From contig NC_063062.1 in assembly GCF_018812025.1 (NCBI RefSeq), positions 40,516,340-40,580,339 on the forward strand: 64,000 nt of DNA, given 5' to 3'. This stretch comes from Megalobrama amblycephala (taxonomy: Eukaryota; Chordata; Actinopteri; Cypriniformes; Xenocyprididae). The position numbers and the translations under genes are program-made. Below are positions 1-11,988 of the stretch, piece after piece; positions within the stretch are counted from its first letter, which is position 1; each line of letters starts with the position of its first letter. The notes beneath the pieces were generated by a model, which was not told the DNA's origin, did not search any database, and worked only from the letters and a program-made list of their open reading frames with translations.

Positions 1-497
1 ATCTAAGCCCTGTCTGTGGAGCCGGGCCGCTGTTTTCTCTGGATCCATGCATGTTACTGTCTGATTTCGCTATCGATCAGCATCAGGGCCGTGTGTATCG
101 ATCGCTCTTGTCCTCGTGTGTGAGATGTGCTGTTGTTCAGTCCTCTGCTGCGAGAGGAAGTGTTGCAGCGCAGCTTGAGAGCGTGTGGGTGTTGTTCCTG
201 TGTGCCCGTCACCATCATCATCAGCTCTGATTTTCAGGGTTTTGAGGGTTTAGTTCACCATCTTCAGCGCTTTTTCTTTGGTCACACTGACTTCTGTCCT
301 CCTCTGTGCCGCAGTCAGTGTTATTTTATCATCATTCAGATGCTGTTTTGTGTTTTTTTTTTTATTTACACTTACATTTTACACTTTATTTTAATGTGTC
401 CTTGTTACGGAGTACGTTTAAGCACCAAGTAATATTAACTAACCGCATATATTCACTATGTGGTCAGGAGAAGGGTTTGGTTTAGGGTACTAAAGTG

Positions 498-695
498 GGT
501 AACACTTTATTTTACAGTGTCCTTGTTACATATATTAACTACATGTAACATAGTAATAACTATTAATTATGCATAATTACATGCAACTAACCCTAAACCA
601 AACCTTATAGTAAGTACATGAAGATAACTATTATTACTCAGTAATAAAATGTATAATTACAGTGTAACAAGGACACCTTTAAATAAAGTGTTACC
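498..695. mobile_element. MITE with GGTAACAC termini
   Basis: The ends GGTAACACTTTATTTTACAG and ...CCTTTAAATAAAGTGTTACC are inverted copies about 30 bp long, and GTCCTTGTTAC pairs with GTAACAAGGAC just inside. The interior is AT-rich with ACCCTAAACCAAACC. This is a non-autonomous DNA element of a family seen repeatedly in this window. No clean target duplication is visible. Confidence 0.75.
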
Positions 696-701
696 AATTT
701 T

Positions 702-744
702 AAAGTTTTAGTGTGTTTTTTTTTTTTTTTTTTTTTTTTGGCTA

Positions 745-838
<94 letters not shown>

Positions 839-866
839 GTAGCCAAAAAAAAAAAAACACACTAAA

Positions 867-871
<5 letters not shown>
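702..871. repeat. long hairpin with (TA)n loop
   Basis: The left arm (AAAGTTTTAGTGTG, poly-T, GGCTACTAAT) and right arm (ATTAGTAGCC, poly-A, CACACTAAAACTTT) are matching inverted repeats of roughly 37-47 bp. They surround an uninterrupted (TA)n tract (749-834). Confidence 0.9.

Positions 872-943
<72 letters not shown>
871..943. repeat. (TA)n microsatellite
   Basis: A second uninterrupted TA run immediately right of the hairpin. It abuts the left arm of the large inverted repeat. Confidence 0.95.
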
Positions 944-946
<3 letters not shown>

Positions 947-1203
947 CTAAGATTGATAAACACTTCTTTTTCATTGTTAGTTTTTGTTAACTAATGTAGT
1001 TTATTCATGTAAACCTTATTGAAGTGTCACAATCTGAGATCACTAGTGAAAATCACTTTTTCTACCAATATTATCAGCATAACATATTTGAGATTTGAAG
1101 CTGAACCAAAAGAAAATAACATTCTGAATATATTTCAAAAGTTATTTCAAAAATATATCACAATTAATCTGTTTTGTTCCTAAGTAGCTGCTCAGTGCAT
1201 CAG

Positions 1204-2429
1204 TGAACTATAAATATTAGCGCTATATGTGTGTGTATATATATATCAAGAAGCATTTTCTGAACAAGTAAAAATTATTGTCTTGTTTTCAGAAAAAATA
1301 AGTCAAAATTATTCAACTTTTTGCATAAAATTACTTTTAAATAATGCAAGAAAATTAGTTTGCTTACCACATTGGTGGATTATGTTGCTTGTTTTATGCA
1401 AAAAGTTGAATAATATTGACTTATTTTTCAATCATTTTTACGTGTTTAGAAAATGGTTTAAGAGTTTTTAGATATTTTGACTGGAAACAAGACAAAAAGT
1501 CTGTAAGAAAAGCTTTTTTTTTTTTTTTTTTTTCTAGTGTATAATAGCTTTGGCAGAGTTCAATATCTCTGAAGCATATTTTGATGGAATGATGGGCAGA
1601 TTTTTTTGGGAAAATCTTGTTTTTATTCGTCTCTTGTCTCTAGTAGTTGCTGACATGGTGCTAAGTTATAAACAAACAGTTATTAGTCTTATGACAGTAG
1701 TTGTAATATGAGTCACATGACTTGTTTCATTTTGCATCAGTAATCGAAACCCGTTTTGCTGGGTTACACGCGCTCGTTTGGTAAGCGGTGTGGTTTGGGT
1801 CTCATCCAGACATGAAAACAAACCGCGTTAAATAATTCATCCCTAAGGTGTGGTCCGGGCCGGAGTATCGCGAGGATTGGAGCGCGATGAGGCGCTCGTG
1901 CCTACAGGCCAGATCTGGGAAAACCCTGGGATTCCAGTCATTGTTCTCATTCCTGCCGCCGATGCGTCCGGGCTTGTCTGCGGCAGTAAAGAGCTTTCAT
2001 ACGAAGGCCTGTCCAAACACACACCAGACCGACTCTCAGCTGCTCTGAACGCTGAGTTCTGTTCTGTTCGGTGTTTGTTGTTGAATATGTCAACAGCTGC
2101 AGGCTTGGGAATGATTATACAGTTAATTAGTGAACTGAGAGAAGCTGAGTGCTTGAAAACAGCAGACCAAAGCAATAGAAAGTGTGAAGCGGAAGCGTGT
2201 GGCCGGTTTGACGTGTCCGTGTGTTTCAGAGGGTGCGGCTCCTCGCCGGACCTCAGATGGACAATAATCTGCTTCTGCTTTCCACACACAAAGACGCAAA
2301 TCCTGCAGAATAATTTCCAGCTGTCGTGTTTGCGTCCTCTGGGCTGTCAGGTGTTTTTGTAGACAGTGGAGTCCCAAAGAAGAGACTTCTGTTTTTGTTT
2401 TGGTTTTGATTTAGCATAAAATAAAGAAA
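1204..2429. other. spacer of the inverted repeat; GC-rich block, no supported gene
   Basis: It contains a poly-T tract (about 1514-1534) and a GC-richer block (about 1840-2300) that is open in more than one frame on both strands. None of the conceptual peptides resembles a known protein, and no splice-bounded exon could be defended. Confidence 0.4.
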
Positions 2430-2666
2430 AATACTGGTAGCACTTCACAATAATGTTCCATTAGTTAACATGAACTAACAATGATATTAATCTTAATGGC
2501 AGGATTATTAAAATCAAAAGTTGTTAATATTATTTAATGGACATGAACTAACAATGAACGGTTGTTTCCATTATCTAATATTAACAAAGATGAATAAATT
2601 CTGTAATGGATGTGTTGCTCATGTTATTTAATTCATTTAATACTAGCTTATTGTAAAGAGTTACCA
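2430..2666. mobile_element. MITE, GGTAGCAC/GAGTTACC variant
   Basis: It starts GGTAGCACTTCACAATAATG and ends TTATTGTAAAGAGTTACC, which are diverged inverted termini. The interior repeats ATGAACTAACAATGA. It lies inside the large inverted repeat. Confidence 0.6.
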
Positions 2667-2961
2667 AAATATGTTATATTAAATATAAGTGTTTCATATT
2701 TTATTATGCATTTATTAACATTTAATATTTATTGATCACTGAGCAGCTACTTGTTTTCTTTGAGGAACAAAACAGATTATTTGTCTTAACTTTTGAAATA
2801 TATTCAGAATGACATTTTATGGTTCAGCTACAAATCTCAAATATGCTACGATTTTCACTAGTGATCTCAGATTGTGACACTTCAATAAGGTTTACACGAA
2901 TAAACTACATTAGTTAACATGAACTAACAATGAAAAAGAAGCGTTTATCAATCTTAGATCA

Positions 2962-4478
2962 TGTTAATTTCAGCATTTACTAATACATTATTAAAAATCA
3001 AAAGATGAATCTTCATGTTATTTAAGAATGGACCTGAACTAACAGTTGATTAATAAATACTGAAATGTGTTGCTCATTAGTTAATGCATGAACTGATGGA
3101 TCTTACTGTGATTCTTTAAGATACTGTGGAGGTTATTTTGGTGTGTCATGAAGATACTCAGTTGATTTAGCAGAACATTTTGTATGCTCAGCCACAGTAA
3201 ACGATGGCATTGTTGGCATTTTATCCTGTCAGTCATTGTTTCTGCGCACCAGGCGTGTGGCGAGACTCGGCCCGAGGCCGGAGGTCATGTGACACCGGTG
3301 ACCGGGTGCGCGTGAACTCAACAGACCACAGTCTGACATGCCGTGACATGCCCTGAATCCACCGCACATGTGCTGTCCTGAAGATGCCATATGACTCGGT
3401 GGTTTATTAAACATTTGATAATGTGACGAGGCTTTCAGCTGCAAATTAAAGACTTGACTTTACACATTTCTAACAAATGTCAAAGTTCATGGAGTTTGTG
3501 TGAAGAAATTCCACAGATTTCACTCGACGAGAGAGTCGTTATGATATTCATCAGCATTGTCGTGATGATTGGCAGCTGCCCGTTTGTTATTTTAGTCTTT
3601 GCTGAGCAGGTTTCGGTGAATAAGGAAGTATTGCTGTGACACAAGTCCGCGTTTCTGTTCAGCCGCTGCCAGGAAAGGAGGTGAAAGAATACAGAGATGC
3701 TCATCTCTCTTTCCTGTTGCGTTTCATCAGAAATGAGTGTCTTTGCGCAACAAAGCTTTTGTAAAGCGCCTGTCGAAAGTTCACATCCAGATCCTCTCGG
3801 GACAAAGTCTGTTGTTTTCTTTGAGTCTTCTTGTGTAAGAGGTTTTGGTGTTTCTGTGAGGTAAACTGTAGGCAGCGTTTGGGGTCTTCATCCGCTTCCC
3901 TTTTCTCTGTCTGCATCACCTCCAGCCGACGGTCTTCCGCTCATAACAGTGACCCACATCTTCCACAGAGCAGCTGAGTCATTATTCACTGTAGTTTCTG
4001 CGCTCCAGCCCACAGGAATGAGGTTAAATTGTTAGTAATGTTCAGGGAGAAGCGATGTTGCCTTCAGGGTGGCGACGCTTTATTTAGCTGTTTCTACGTA
4101 AAGAGGAACCTTCAACCCTCGAGATCTGTTCAGATTCACTTTGCGGTCTTTGTTTTCAGGCCCCAGAGACCACGATGTGCAAAAATAACCTTCTTTAAAT
4201 CATTCTCCCTTTTTTGCCTTTTCATATGTTCCTCAAAACATGTTAAAACACCCAGTAGGCTGATATTACTCAAGCTGTTGTTTGACAAAACAGGCGTGAA
4301 CATTTCAGAAATGCCATAAAGTAACATTGTTTGGTGTCAATCCAGTCCCTAACACTCAATCATATGACTCTGCTCAAAACAATTATAAAATGTATATTTT
4401 ATTTCTTGAGGTCTCTGGGACCCCAAAAGTAATTTCATGGACATTGTATGTTATAGAAATTACTGGGATGTTTCAGTG
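2962..4478. other. unassigned non-coding stretch
   Basis: The first 150 bp continue the ATGAACTAACA-type repeat. The rest, including a GC-richer part at 3230-3420, shows no recognised gene, exon or repeat boundary. ORFs up to 96 codons here look random. Confidence 0.4.
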
Positions 4479-4482
4479 TTAA

Positions 4483-4530
4483 AGGGATAGTTCACCAGGA
4501 AATGATGTCAGAACCTTTCAGTGATCAGTT
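4483..4530 (+). mobile_element. fragment of the TTAA-AGGGTTAGTTCACCC family
   Basis: TTAA at 4479-4482 is followed by AGGGATAGTTCACCAGGAAA. This is only the terminal part of the element found more completely at 25874 and 63646. Confidence 0.55.
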
Positions 4531-4732
4531 CTTAAAATTACCATTTTGTCTTGGTGTGAAGAACATTTTCCACTATAAAGAAGCATTAGTGGTTCGGTGG
4601 ACATTCTTCATGGAAGCATTGATGCCAATAAAGTAAAAGTGCAACACATAACCGATGCTAGACCAGCATAAACTGGAGAGTGTGCACCAGACCATCTGAT
4701 TCTTTTTCCATGTAGTGTCATTTAAACGTACA

Positions 4733-6121
4733 CTATAAAAAATGCTGGGTTAAAAATAATCCAAGTTGGGTTAAAAATTGGGTTAAATCCAATCTCATGT
4801 TAATCTTGAGTACCTATAGAGTAGTAGTGCATCCTTCATATCTCCGAAAAGTCTTTAATATTTATAAAACATACATACGTTGTACCGAGTCTTTCTGAAA
4901 ACAGCCGAGCGCCTGGAGGCGTGCCGTGTGAGCGGAGCTAAAGAGTCACGAGCACGCGCAGCTTTTGTGTAGAGATCGTCTGCAAGCTATCAATGGTCAG
5001 CTAAACACACAATACACCATCACATTAACTTTTGAATCACTATAATGAATATAGCGTATGAATGATGAATAACGAATTTATGAATTCACTATGTTTGTGT
5101 TGTTTACATTATATGCACTCAGGCGCCTACTGCCAACTAAACAGACATTTGAAGCAGTTTTCCTGCTGTTCCGACTCCTGAGCGGGATCATTATCGCTGT
5201 GACCGCTCCATCTCTCAGTTTCAAACGATCTGTAAATCCAGCGCTGAACTGGACCTTGTTTATGAAACCATAAGCGCTGATCCTGAGGGCTCGAGCAGAG
5301 GGGAAAACACAAGATTTTCTCCATTCATTTTAACTAATAAAAAAGTGATTGCAACTATCAGTTTCTATGGTTATTTTAATGACAGATATCGAGAGCGCAT
5401 CAATGTAATGCGAGAGAACAAAACTCTCAGCTCCACTTAACATTGCTTCCCGAAGAACCCAGTGTTATCTTTCCCTCACAACCAAAAACACACTTCTTTG
5501 GTGACATTGATTTCGTGAAGTCCTGTGACCTGTGCAGCGCTGCCGACGACTTCTGTAAAGCCGAACGCGTGTTGATGGGCGTGCTCTTGCTCCCTCTCTG
5601 GTCGACGTGTGCCCGTGCGCCCTCTTCCGGGAGAAATGACCGTACAAGGAGTTCCACCCCCGTTTACATCACACAGCCCCATACTTGAAAAAAAAGAAGA
5701 GAATTTTTGGCACAGAAATACTGCGTGAAATCTCGTGTTTTGAAACTTTGGCCACATTTAGCATGAGAATCCAACTCTTTAACAGTGTAAATAAGTCTGA
5801 ATACATGAAATAGCATTATACCTCCCTAAATCAACTATTGTTTAAAAGTAACTAAATTGAGTGCTTAAAAAGAACACAAAATAGGTTGAAAATGAACATT
5901 TATTAAATTGCATATTAATAAATGTTCACCTTTTGATTGTTATTGTTGCCTCTAGTAATTATGTGTCTGATTTTTAATTTCCATCCTATTTTGGGTTCAT
6001 TTTAAACCAGACATATAGTCATTTTCAAACAATAGTTGAGTTAAATAAAACTGACCAGCAGGTTGGGCAAACATTTAACCCAACCAAAGGGTTGTTTTTA
6101 ACCCAGTGTTTTTTAGAGTGC
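4733..6121. mobile_element. nested MITE: outer CACTCTAAAAAATGCTGGGTT family with a large insert
   Basis: The left end CACTATAAAAAATGCTGGGT and the right end AACCCAGTGTTTTTTAGAGTG are inverted copies. The inner segments AATAGTTGAGTTAAATAAAA and TTTAACCCAACC match the shorter, uninterrupted copy at 21585-22112. About 1 kb of unrelated sequence (about 4790-5826) interrupts the left half. Confidence 0.75.
4790..5826. mobile_element. insert inside the outer MITE (dispersed cyprinid-type repeat)
   Basis: The block runs from AATCTCATGTTAATCTTGAG to about TAGCATTATACCTCCCT and interrupts the outer MITE between GGGTTAAATCC and AAATCAACTATTG. It is GC-richer than its surroundings. It resembles a high-copy repeat I associate with carp-like fish, from memory only. 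A possible short AAATC duplication flanks it. The many overlapping ORFs on both strands are not genes. Confidence 0.5.
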
Positions 6122-6310
6122 AGGATATGAAACAGTAATTTATTTGCCCTCATGTCATTCCAATACCAAACCAAATAATGGAAACATGTTTTGGTCACCA
6201 TTTACTTCCACTGATGGACTAAAAATCTTGTGGTTCACAGAAGAAAGCAGGTCATACAGGTTTGAACAACATTGTAGTGTGTAAATGATGACAGAATGAT
6301 TGTTTTTGCC
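6122..6310. mobile_element. diverged CCTCATGTCATTCCA-type repeat fragment
   Basis: CCCTCATGTCATTCCAATAC at the left and GTAAATGATGACAGAATGA at the right are the sub-terminal motifs of the AGGGTTAGTTCACCC family. The outer termini are missing. Confidence 0.45.
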
Positions 6311-8460
6311 AGTTTTTCGGACACATCTCAGTGTAAACTCAGTGTAAGTGCCTCTATTAGTTTAAAAACAGTGTGTTGAGGAAGAAGTTAAGTTTGATGA
6401 TGACGTTTCGGGTCTCCAGAGAGGAAGTGGAAGTGGTTATTCATCAGCAGCCACACCTCGTGGTTCACCACATCTCTGAAGATCAGAGGATCTCCAGCTT
6501 CAGCCACTGCTGGAATGCTGCTGAAATGCAAACGTGTGACTGAAGGCGCGAACGCCGATTACATCCGAGCTCTGATTATTTCTCTGATTATGAGAACATT
6601 AAAAAGCCTGGCTGACGTCTTCTTGTGTTTCTTTGTTTTCTCCTAATTCGATCATTGCATGGAACGGGATTTGACAGCGAACTCTCGGCGGAGACGTTCT
6701 TGCAACATCGTGGAGTATTGCTCAAGCTGGAGGAGAGGAAACAGGCTCTACTGTGTGTGTGTTCACTCTAAAATCAAATCAAAGTCATGAAGAACCTTTA
6801 ACATCCATTACACAAAAGCTTCTTTTCATTATTAAAATGTTAAAAAGAAGGTCATTTTAAGAACTGATCACTGAACATGAGAAAAATCCCTTTTAGTGTA
6901 AGGAGTGTGTGATTTTGTATATTTATGAGGGTTGAGCTCAGTGACTTATATGAAGTGGGTCAGTGAAGATTTTAATATTATCATCGGACGTTCAGAGGAT
7001 GTGTTTATACAGGTCATCTGGAGATCATGTGAGAGCCAGTTTCCTGTTGTTCCAGAGACGAGGAAGTGCATTTCTTGTGACATTCTTCTATAGGTGTTTG
7101 AGATGTTACCGCGGTGTAAACGAGTCACTGCATGCAGTGCAGCTTCACTGGAATTGACTGTGTTTTCTTCTGTTGAATGGTTTATCTCGAAGCATGATCT
7201 GTGATTTGCATTTCTCAATACCAGAGCTAGGTGTGTGCGTGTGCGTGTGCGCGTGTGTGTATGTGTGTGCGTATGTGTGCGTGTGTGTGTGCGTATGTGT
7301 CATGCGAACGGCTGCCTGTGATCCCAGCGCTGGCAGGAAGGAAGGGTGTTTCCATTTGAGACTTCCTGTCTTGCACTGTGACTGACTGTATGCTGATCCT
7401 CTCTTCCTTCTGTCATTGGAGAGAAGCAGAGCTTCATTGCTCTCTCCCAGCCGTCACTTCTCTTCAGGGGGATGTTCCAGGGGTCAGAGGTCACTCGGGG
7501 CTGGAGATGGGGGTTGTCAGTGAGTGTAGAGAGGAAAACTGCACTTGACAGTGTCGGGGTAACACGTTGCAAGTAATGCAAGTTTCATAATCAGATTACT
7601 TGTTTCCAAATAATGAGTAAAGTAACATTACTTTTATTTTACAACTAAAATGGGTTACACTTTCAGTGAAAGTCAATGATCATCAAACCTTTGTGGTTAT
7701 GAAAGGGAGTGAATTATGACAGAATGATCATTTTTGGGATAATTTTAACGCTTAAAGTGCTAAATTTAAATTTAACGCAGAAAGTGCTCAGAAGGATAGT
7801 ATTTGCAGCAAGCGTTTGCTGATCATGTGATTACGAGGAAAGCGTTCAGAACTCACACGACTTGACGGATGTTTTTAATGCTGAAGGCCTGAATCACGTT
7901 ATCTGTGTGAGACGCAGTAATGGTGTCAAACTGGTTTCATTAGCTGCTGCGGTGGATCATGTGACTGATCTTAATTTATTTACCCATCAAACTGTTTTTC
8001 TCCAAGCAGGAAGTGCCCTAATCAGGCTTCACTGCTCAGGAACAAGGGATCTCAAACACTTTCACCTCTGGATCATCTCAATACAGTACGTCAGGTCAAG
8101 TCTTGCTGTTTTCCCTGGTCTTCAGTGCGGTCAAGTGCTTCCGATTTCAGTCTGGAAGTGACACTCCTACCTTTTTTAGGTCAAATCCCCCTTGGATGAT
8201 AATCATTTTTATTATTATTATTCCAAATTCTGTATTTTACATTTACATTTTTCTAGATTCAGTTATTTTTTTTTTTTTTATTACTCCAATTTAATGGATT
8301 AATTAAATGTTAATAATCAAAAGGCATGTCTAATTAATTGAAATCATGAAACTTATACAGTTTGACACAATTTATTAAAAGTTTAACAAAAGAAAATAGC
8401 TTTTTTATGGCCCTATACATTTGTTCTATTTTTTCCTGAAATTCTGCTTTTTTAATTTTT
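6311..8460. other. unassigned non-coding stretch with a TG/GC-type microsatellite
   Basis: It includes an imperfect (TG)n/(GCGTG)n tract at 7231-7300 and a fragment at about 7560-7640 resembling the GTTACTTTTAAAAGTAATGC repeat of 16985. No supported exon. Confidence 0.5.
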
Positions 8461-8472
8461 AATAATCAAAAA

Positions 8473-8521
8473 GTATATATTGAATTCATAAAACTTTAAT
8501 TATTGTTTAATATTAATAATA

Positions 8522-8585
<64 letters not shown>

Positions 8586-8656
8586 TATATATTGAATTCA
8601 TAAAACATTAATTATTATTAATTATTATTATTAATTATTATTTAATATTAATAATA

Positions 8657-8700
<44 letters not shown>
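8473..8700. repeat. duplicated AT-rich unit with two (TA)n tracts
   Basis: GTATATATTGAATTCATAAAAC followed by an ATTATT-rich stretch, AATAATAACTT and a (TA)n run occurs twice in tandem (about 8473-8583 and 8585-8700). The TA runs are 8526-8583 and 8660-8700. Confidence 0.85.
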
Positions 8701-8701
<1 letters not shown>

Positions 8702-11134
8702 CAATAATAGAGCCCTATGAAATGTTTTATTTTTTTAGTAATTCTGTTGTGTGTTTTAATTTTTCTGGATGTATGGTTTAATATAAAATGTATTATCAAA
8801 AATGATGGTAATCAAATGAAAGCATGAAACATCAGCAGTCTTTTTGCACTGTAATATTCACCATTTGATTAAGTTTGCCGTCGTACTTTAAATTATTAAT
8901 CCAAATTTTGACATTCCACCTGATTCCGAGACATTAATTTTTGTGAAAAATGTCCAGTAACTGAAGGGTTACAGTGATGAAGGCAGTATTTGTGATCTCT
9001 ACCTGACGACCCTCTTCATACACACTAAAGCTGTTTTATCAGAAGAGATTTAACCTCAGCTTGTCAGAGTCTGATATCTTCATGTGCAGCTGTGTGTGTT
9101 TCAGACTCATGTGTGTCTCATTAAACACTAACACGGCCAGGACTGCAGATAGTCATAACTTTGGCAGTATCATCCCTTCTCTCATCTCAGTGGATTGTTA
9201 TTTCTCCGCAGAGAAGCAGCGGACCGTAGGTGAGGTGAACACCTGTGTGTTGTCGCTGGACGTCTGTGACTCAGACCGACATTAATGTCATGTGAAGCAA
9301 AACTTTTCTTGACCAATGCCATTATGCATTATTCACACTCAACAATTCATTTGTTCCACAAGCCAAAGTCCAATAGCAGGAGGGATCAAGTCATATTCAG
9401 CCATGTGACCTGATTTTAAAATCACTTTTTAGAAGTGCTTTTTGGGATATTATCTTTCATGTAGTGTGTAATAAAGCTGTTTGTGACTGTTTCAGAGATC
9501 AAAGATCAGATAAATGGAGTTTTTGTCTCCTAAAAGAAAGAATTGATTCTGAACTGAAACGATTCGTCAGTAATTCAGTCTCACTTCCTGCTGAATCTAT
9601 GTAGGTTTGGAACTAATTTGCATAATGGCAGCCTCTGGTGTTCATTGGCTGAACAGAGTCTCTTTGCCCCGCCCTCAATCACTGTAGTTGTATCTGAGAC
9701 TGGAAGAGTTTGGTTCGTGTCGTTCGTGTCGAGAAGGCGCTGTTTTCTGCTGAGACTGATACGGTAAAACCGACGCCGTCGTTACTGTTCGTATCACTGT
9801 GAATCAAGAGCTGAGATTCAGATATGATAATGAGCGTTTGGTTTCTGACCAATCACAGCAGAGCAGCTCTCAGAAAGGCGGGGTTTAGAGAGACCGAATC
9901 CTTGATCGAAGCGTTTCAGACACTGAGAGAAAAGAGCTGATGCTGCAGTGGATATTATGAGAGAATTAAAGTGATTTTGACCTTGAATGAATGTAAAAGT
10001 GTTGTAGGAGACCGTTAAAACACTTAAAGATTGGCCCTTCACACTCTTTACCCTCATCAGATCTTATTATCATGAATCTAATTGCTCTTAATCTGAGCGA
10101 ATTACCCTCTCAAGGCTCATTACAACCCGTGATTGACAGGTCAGAGAGAGTCAGACTGGCGCAGGATTTCTGTGTGTTATATTTCAGAAATCGATGAGTT
10201 AATGATGAATGGAACAAAACGACAAGCTGTGATGCTAAATTCCAGAGGTTCTATTGGTTGCTATGGCGATAAACTTCACACACTGTAACCGAGGGCTTCT
10301 GTGAGTCTATTATCAGCTTCATTTGTACACACCGCGACTGAGTGTTAGATAAATGACTGTAATTAATAATTAAAGCTGTCTTGAGGGTCTTTGTATTAAG
10401 AAAAGAAAGGTTCAGTTGAGGTTGTGTGAATATATATGAGATTAAAGTAAATCCAGGATTTATAAGGTTCGTAATGACCCGTATACATAAAGGCGTCGGC
10501 ACATGAATAATAGGATCTCCAACATCATGAACGTTTCCTTCACATCTCTTCACACAGGAAAGAGCCTCAGATGAATCTGCACCAGAAATGTGTGAAATCT
10601 TAATATGACACACAGCCAAGAGAGACGAGTTTGTTCTGTTCTGTTTCATTATCTGACTGTGATCTAATCTAACTAGTTTTGAACACATCATGTTAGGGCT
10701 GCACCATAAATCATTTTAGCATTGATATGGCGATGCATCCGAGATTGTCACATGATTGCACATAATCGCAACGTTTAACCTTCATAGAGTGAACGTTTAT
10801 CATTTGCACATGTTTTAGGTCCTGTCTGTTTAAACATTCAAGTGATTTTAAGCAAGAAGACGTGAAAGAGAACTCAATTCAGATCTCACACGCTGTGCGC
10901 AGACACACACGAACACTGAATTCAGTTCACCTCCTCCTCTATTTGTGTTTGAACGGACACATGCATGCAAAACAATGTAAAAATAGCCTTCTTTGCAAAT
11001 ATCCTCGTGAACTCAGTCACATATGGCTTAACATAAATAATTGAGAAAAAAACAGATGTGTATCGTTATATTGGATCAGTGCATTAGCTCTTAAAGTGAC
11101 AACGGCCTAATATACCCACTGCTGTCTGTCATTG
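8701..11134. other. unassigned non-coding stretch
   Basis: No recognised gene. The part at 9530-9900 has the look of a dispersed repeat (CCCCGCCC box, TTGGTTTCTGACCAATCACAG) but no termini could be defined. The 146-codon minus-strand ORF at 10251-10691 has no recognisable motif. Confidence 0.4.
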
Positions 11135-11988
11135 AAGGATTAGTTGAAAATGTCCTGATAATTTACTCACCCTCATGTCATCCAAGATGTTCATGTCTTT
11201 CTTTCTTCAGTTTTTGAGGAAAACATTCCAGGATTTTTCTCCATATAGTGGACTTCACTGGGGTTCAACGGGTTGAAGGTCCAAATGTCAGTTTCAGTGC
11301 AGCTTCAAAGAGCTCTACATGATCCCAGACGAGGAATAAGAGTCTCATCTAGAGAAACCATCAGACATTTACTAAAAAAATAAAAAAATAATATACTTTT
11401 TAACCACAAATGCTCATCTTGCACTGCTCTGTGATGCTCCACGCATGACGTAATCATGTTGGAAAGGTCACGCGTGACGTAGAGCGAAAAACTCCATCTC
11501 ATTTTCTCCTCCAACTTCAAAATCGTCTGACATCGTTGTTTTACCTTTTTTTGTAAAGTGTGTTTGACTTAGTCTTTGAACGTTTGCTTTGTAAACACTG
11601 AATCTGTACTTCCGTCTACGTCACGCGTGACCTTTCCAACATGATTACATAATGTGTGGAGCATCACAGAGCAGTGCAAGACGAGCATTTGTGGTTAAAA
11701 AGTATATTATTTTTTTATTTTTTTAGTAAATGTCTGATGGTTTCTCTAGATAAGACTCTTATTCCTCGTCTGGGATCATGTAGAGCTCTTTGAAGCTGCA
11801 CTGAAACTGACATTTGGACCTTCAACCCGTTGAACCCCAGTGAAGTCCACTATATGGAGAAAAATCCTGGAATGTTTTCCTCAAAAACCTTCATTTCTTT
11901 TCCACTGAAGAAAGAAAGACATCATCTTGGATGACATGAGGGTGAGTAAATTATCAGGGAATTTGAATTCATAAATGAAGTAATCCTT
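11135..11988. mobile_element. palindromic (fold-back) MITE, about 850 bp
   Basis: The ends AAGGATTAGTTGAAAATGTCCTG and ...CATAAATGAAGTAATCCTT are inverted. The long arms (about 11155-11520 and 11610-11955) pair nearly throughout, for example GATAATTTACTCACCCTCATG with CATGAGGGTGAGTAAATTATC. Each arm has a GTCACGCGTGACGTAGA-like block. There is no coding capacity. Confidence 0.85.

Larger units (their letters stand above)
944..2960. repeat. large inverted repeat with about 250 bp arms
   Basis: The left arm 944-1196 (GATCTAAGATTGATAAAC...) is the reverse complement of 2736-2960 (...GTTTATCAATCTTAGATC). Shared stretches include AACTACATTAGTTAAC-type and GAGATCACTAGTGA-type sequence. The spacer (about 1.5 kb) holds a GC-richer block and another MITE. 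It is either one fold-back element or two opposed copies of one repeat. Confidence 0.8.

Noticed and set aside
1850..2362. 170-codon + ORF and 148-codon - ORF over the same GC-rich block
   Set aside because: Both strands are open, no domain is recognisable and no splice context was found. Most likely chance in GC-richer DNA.
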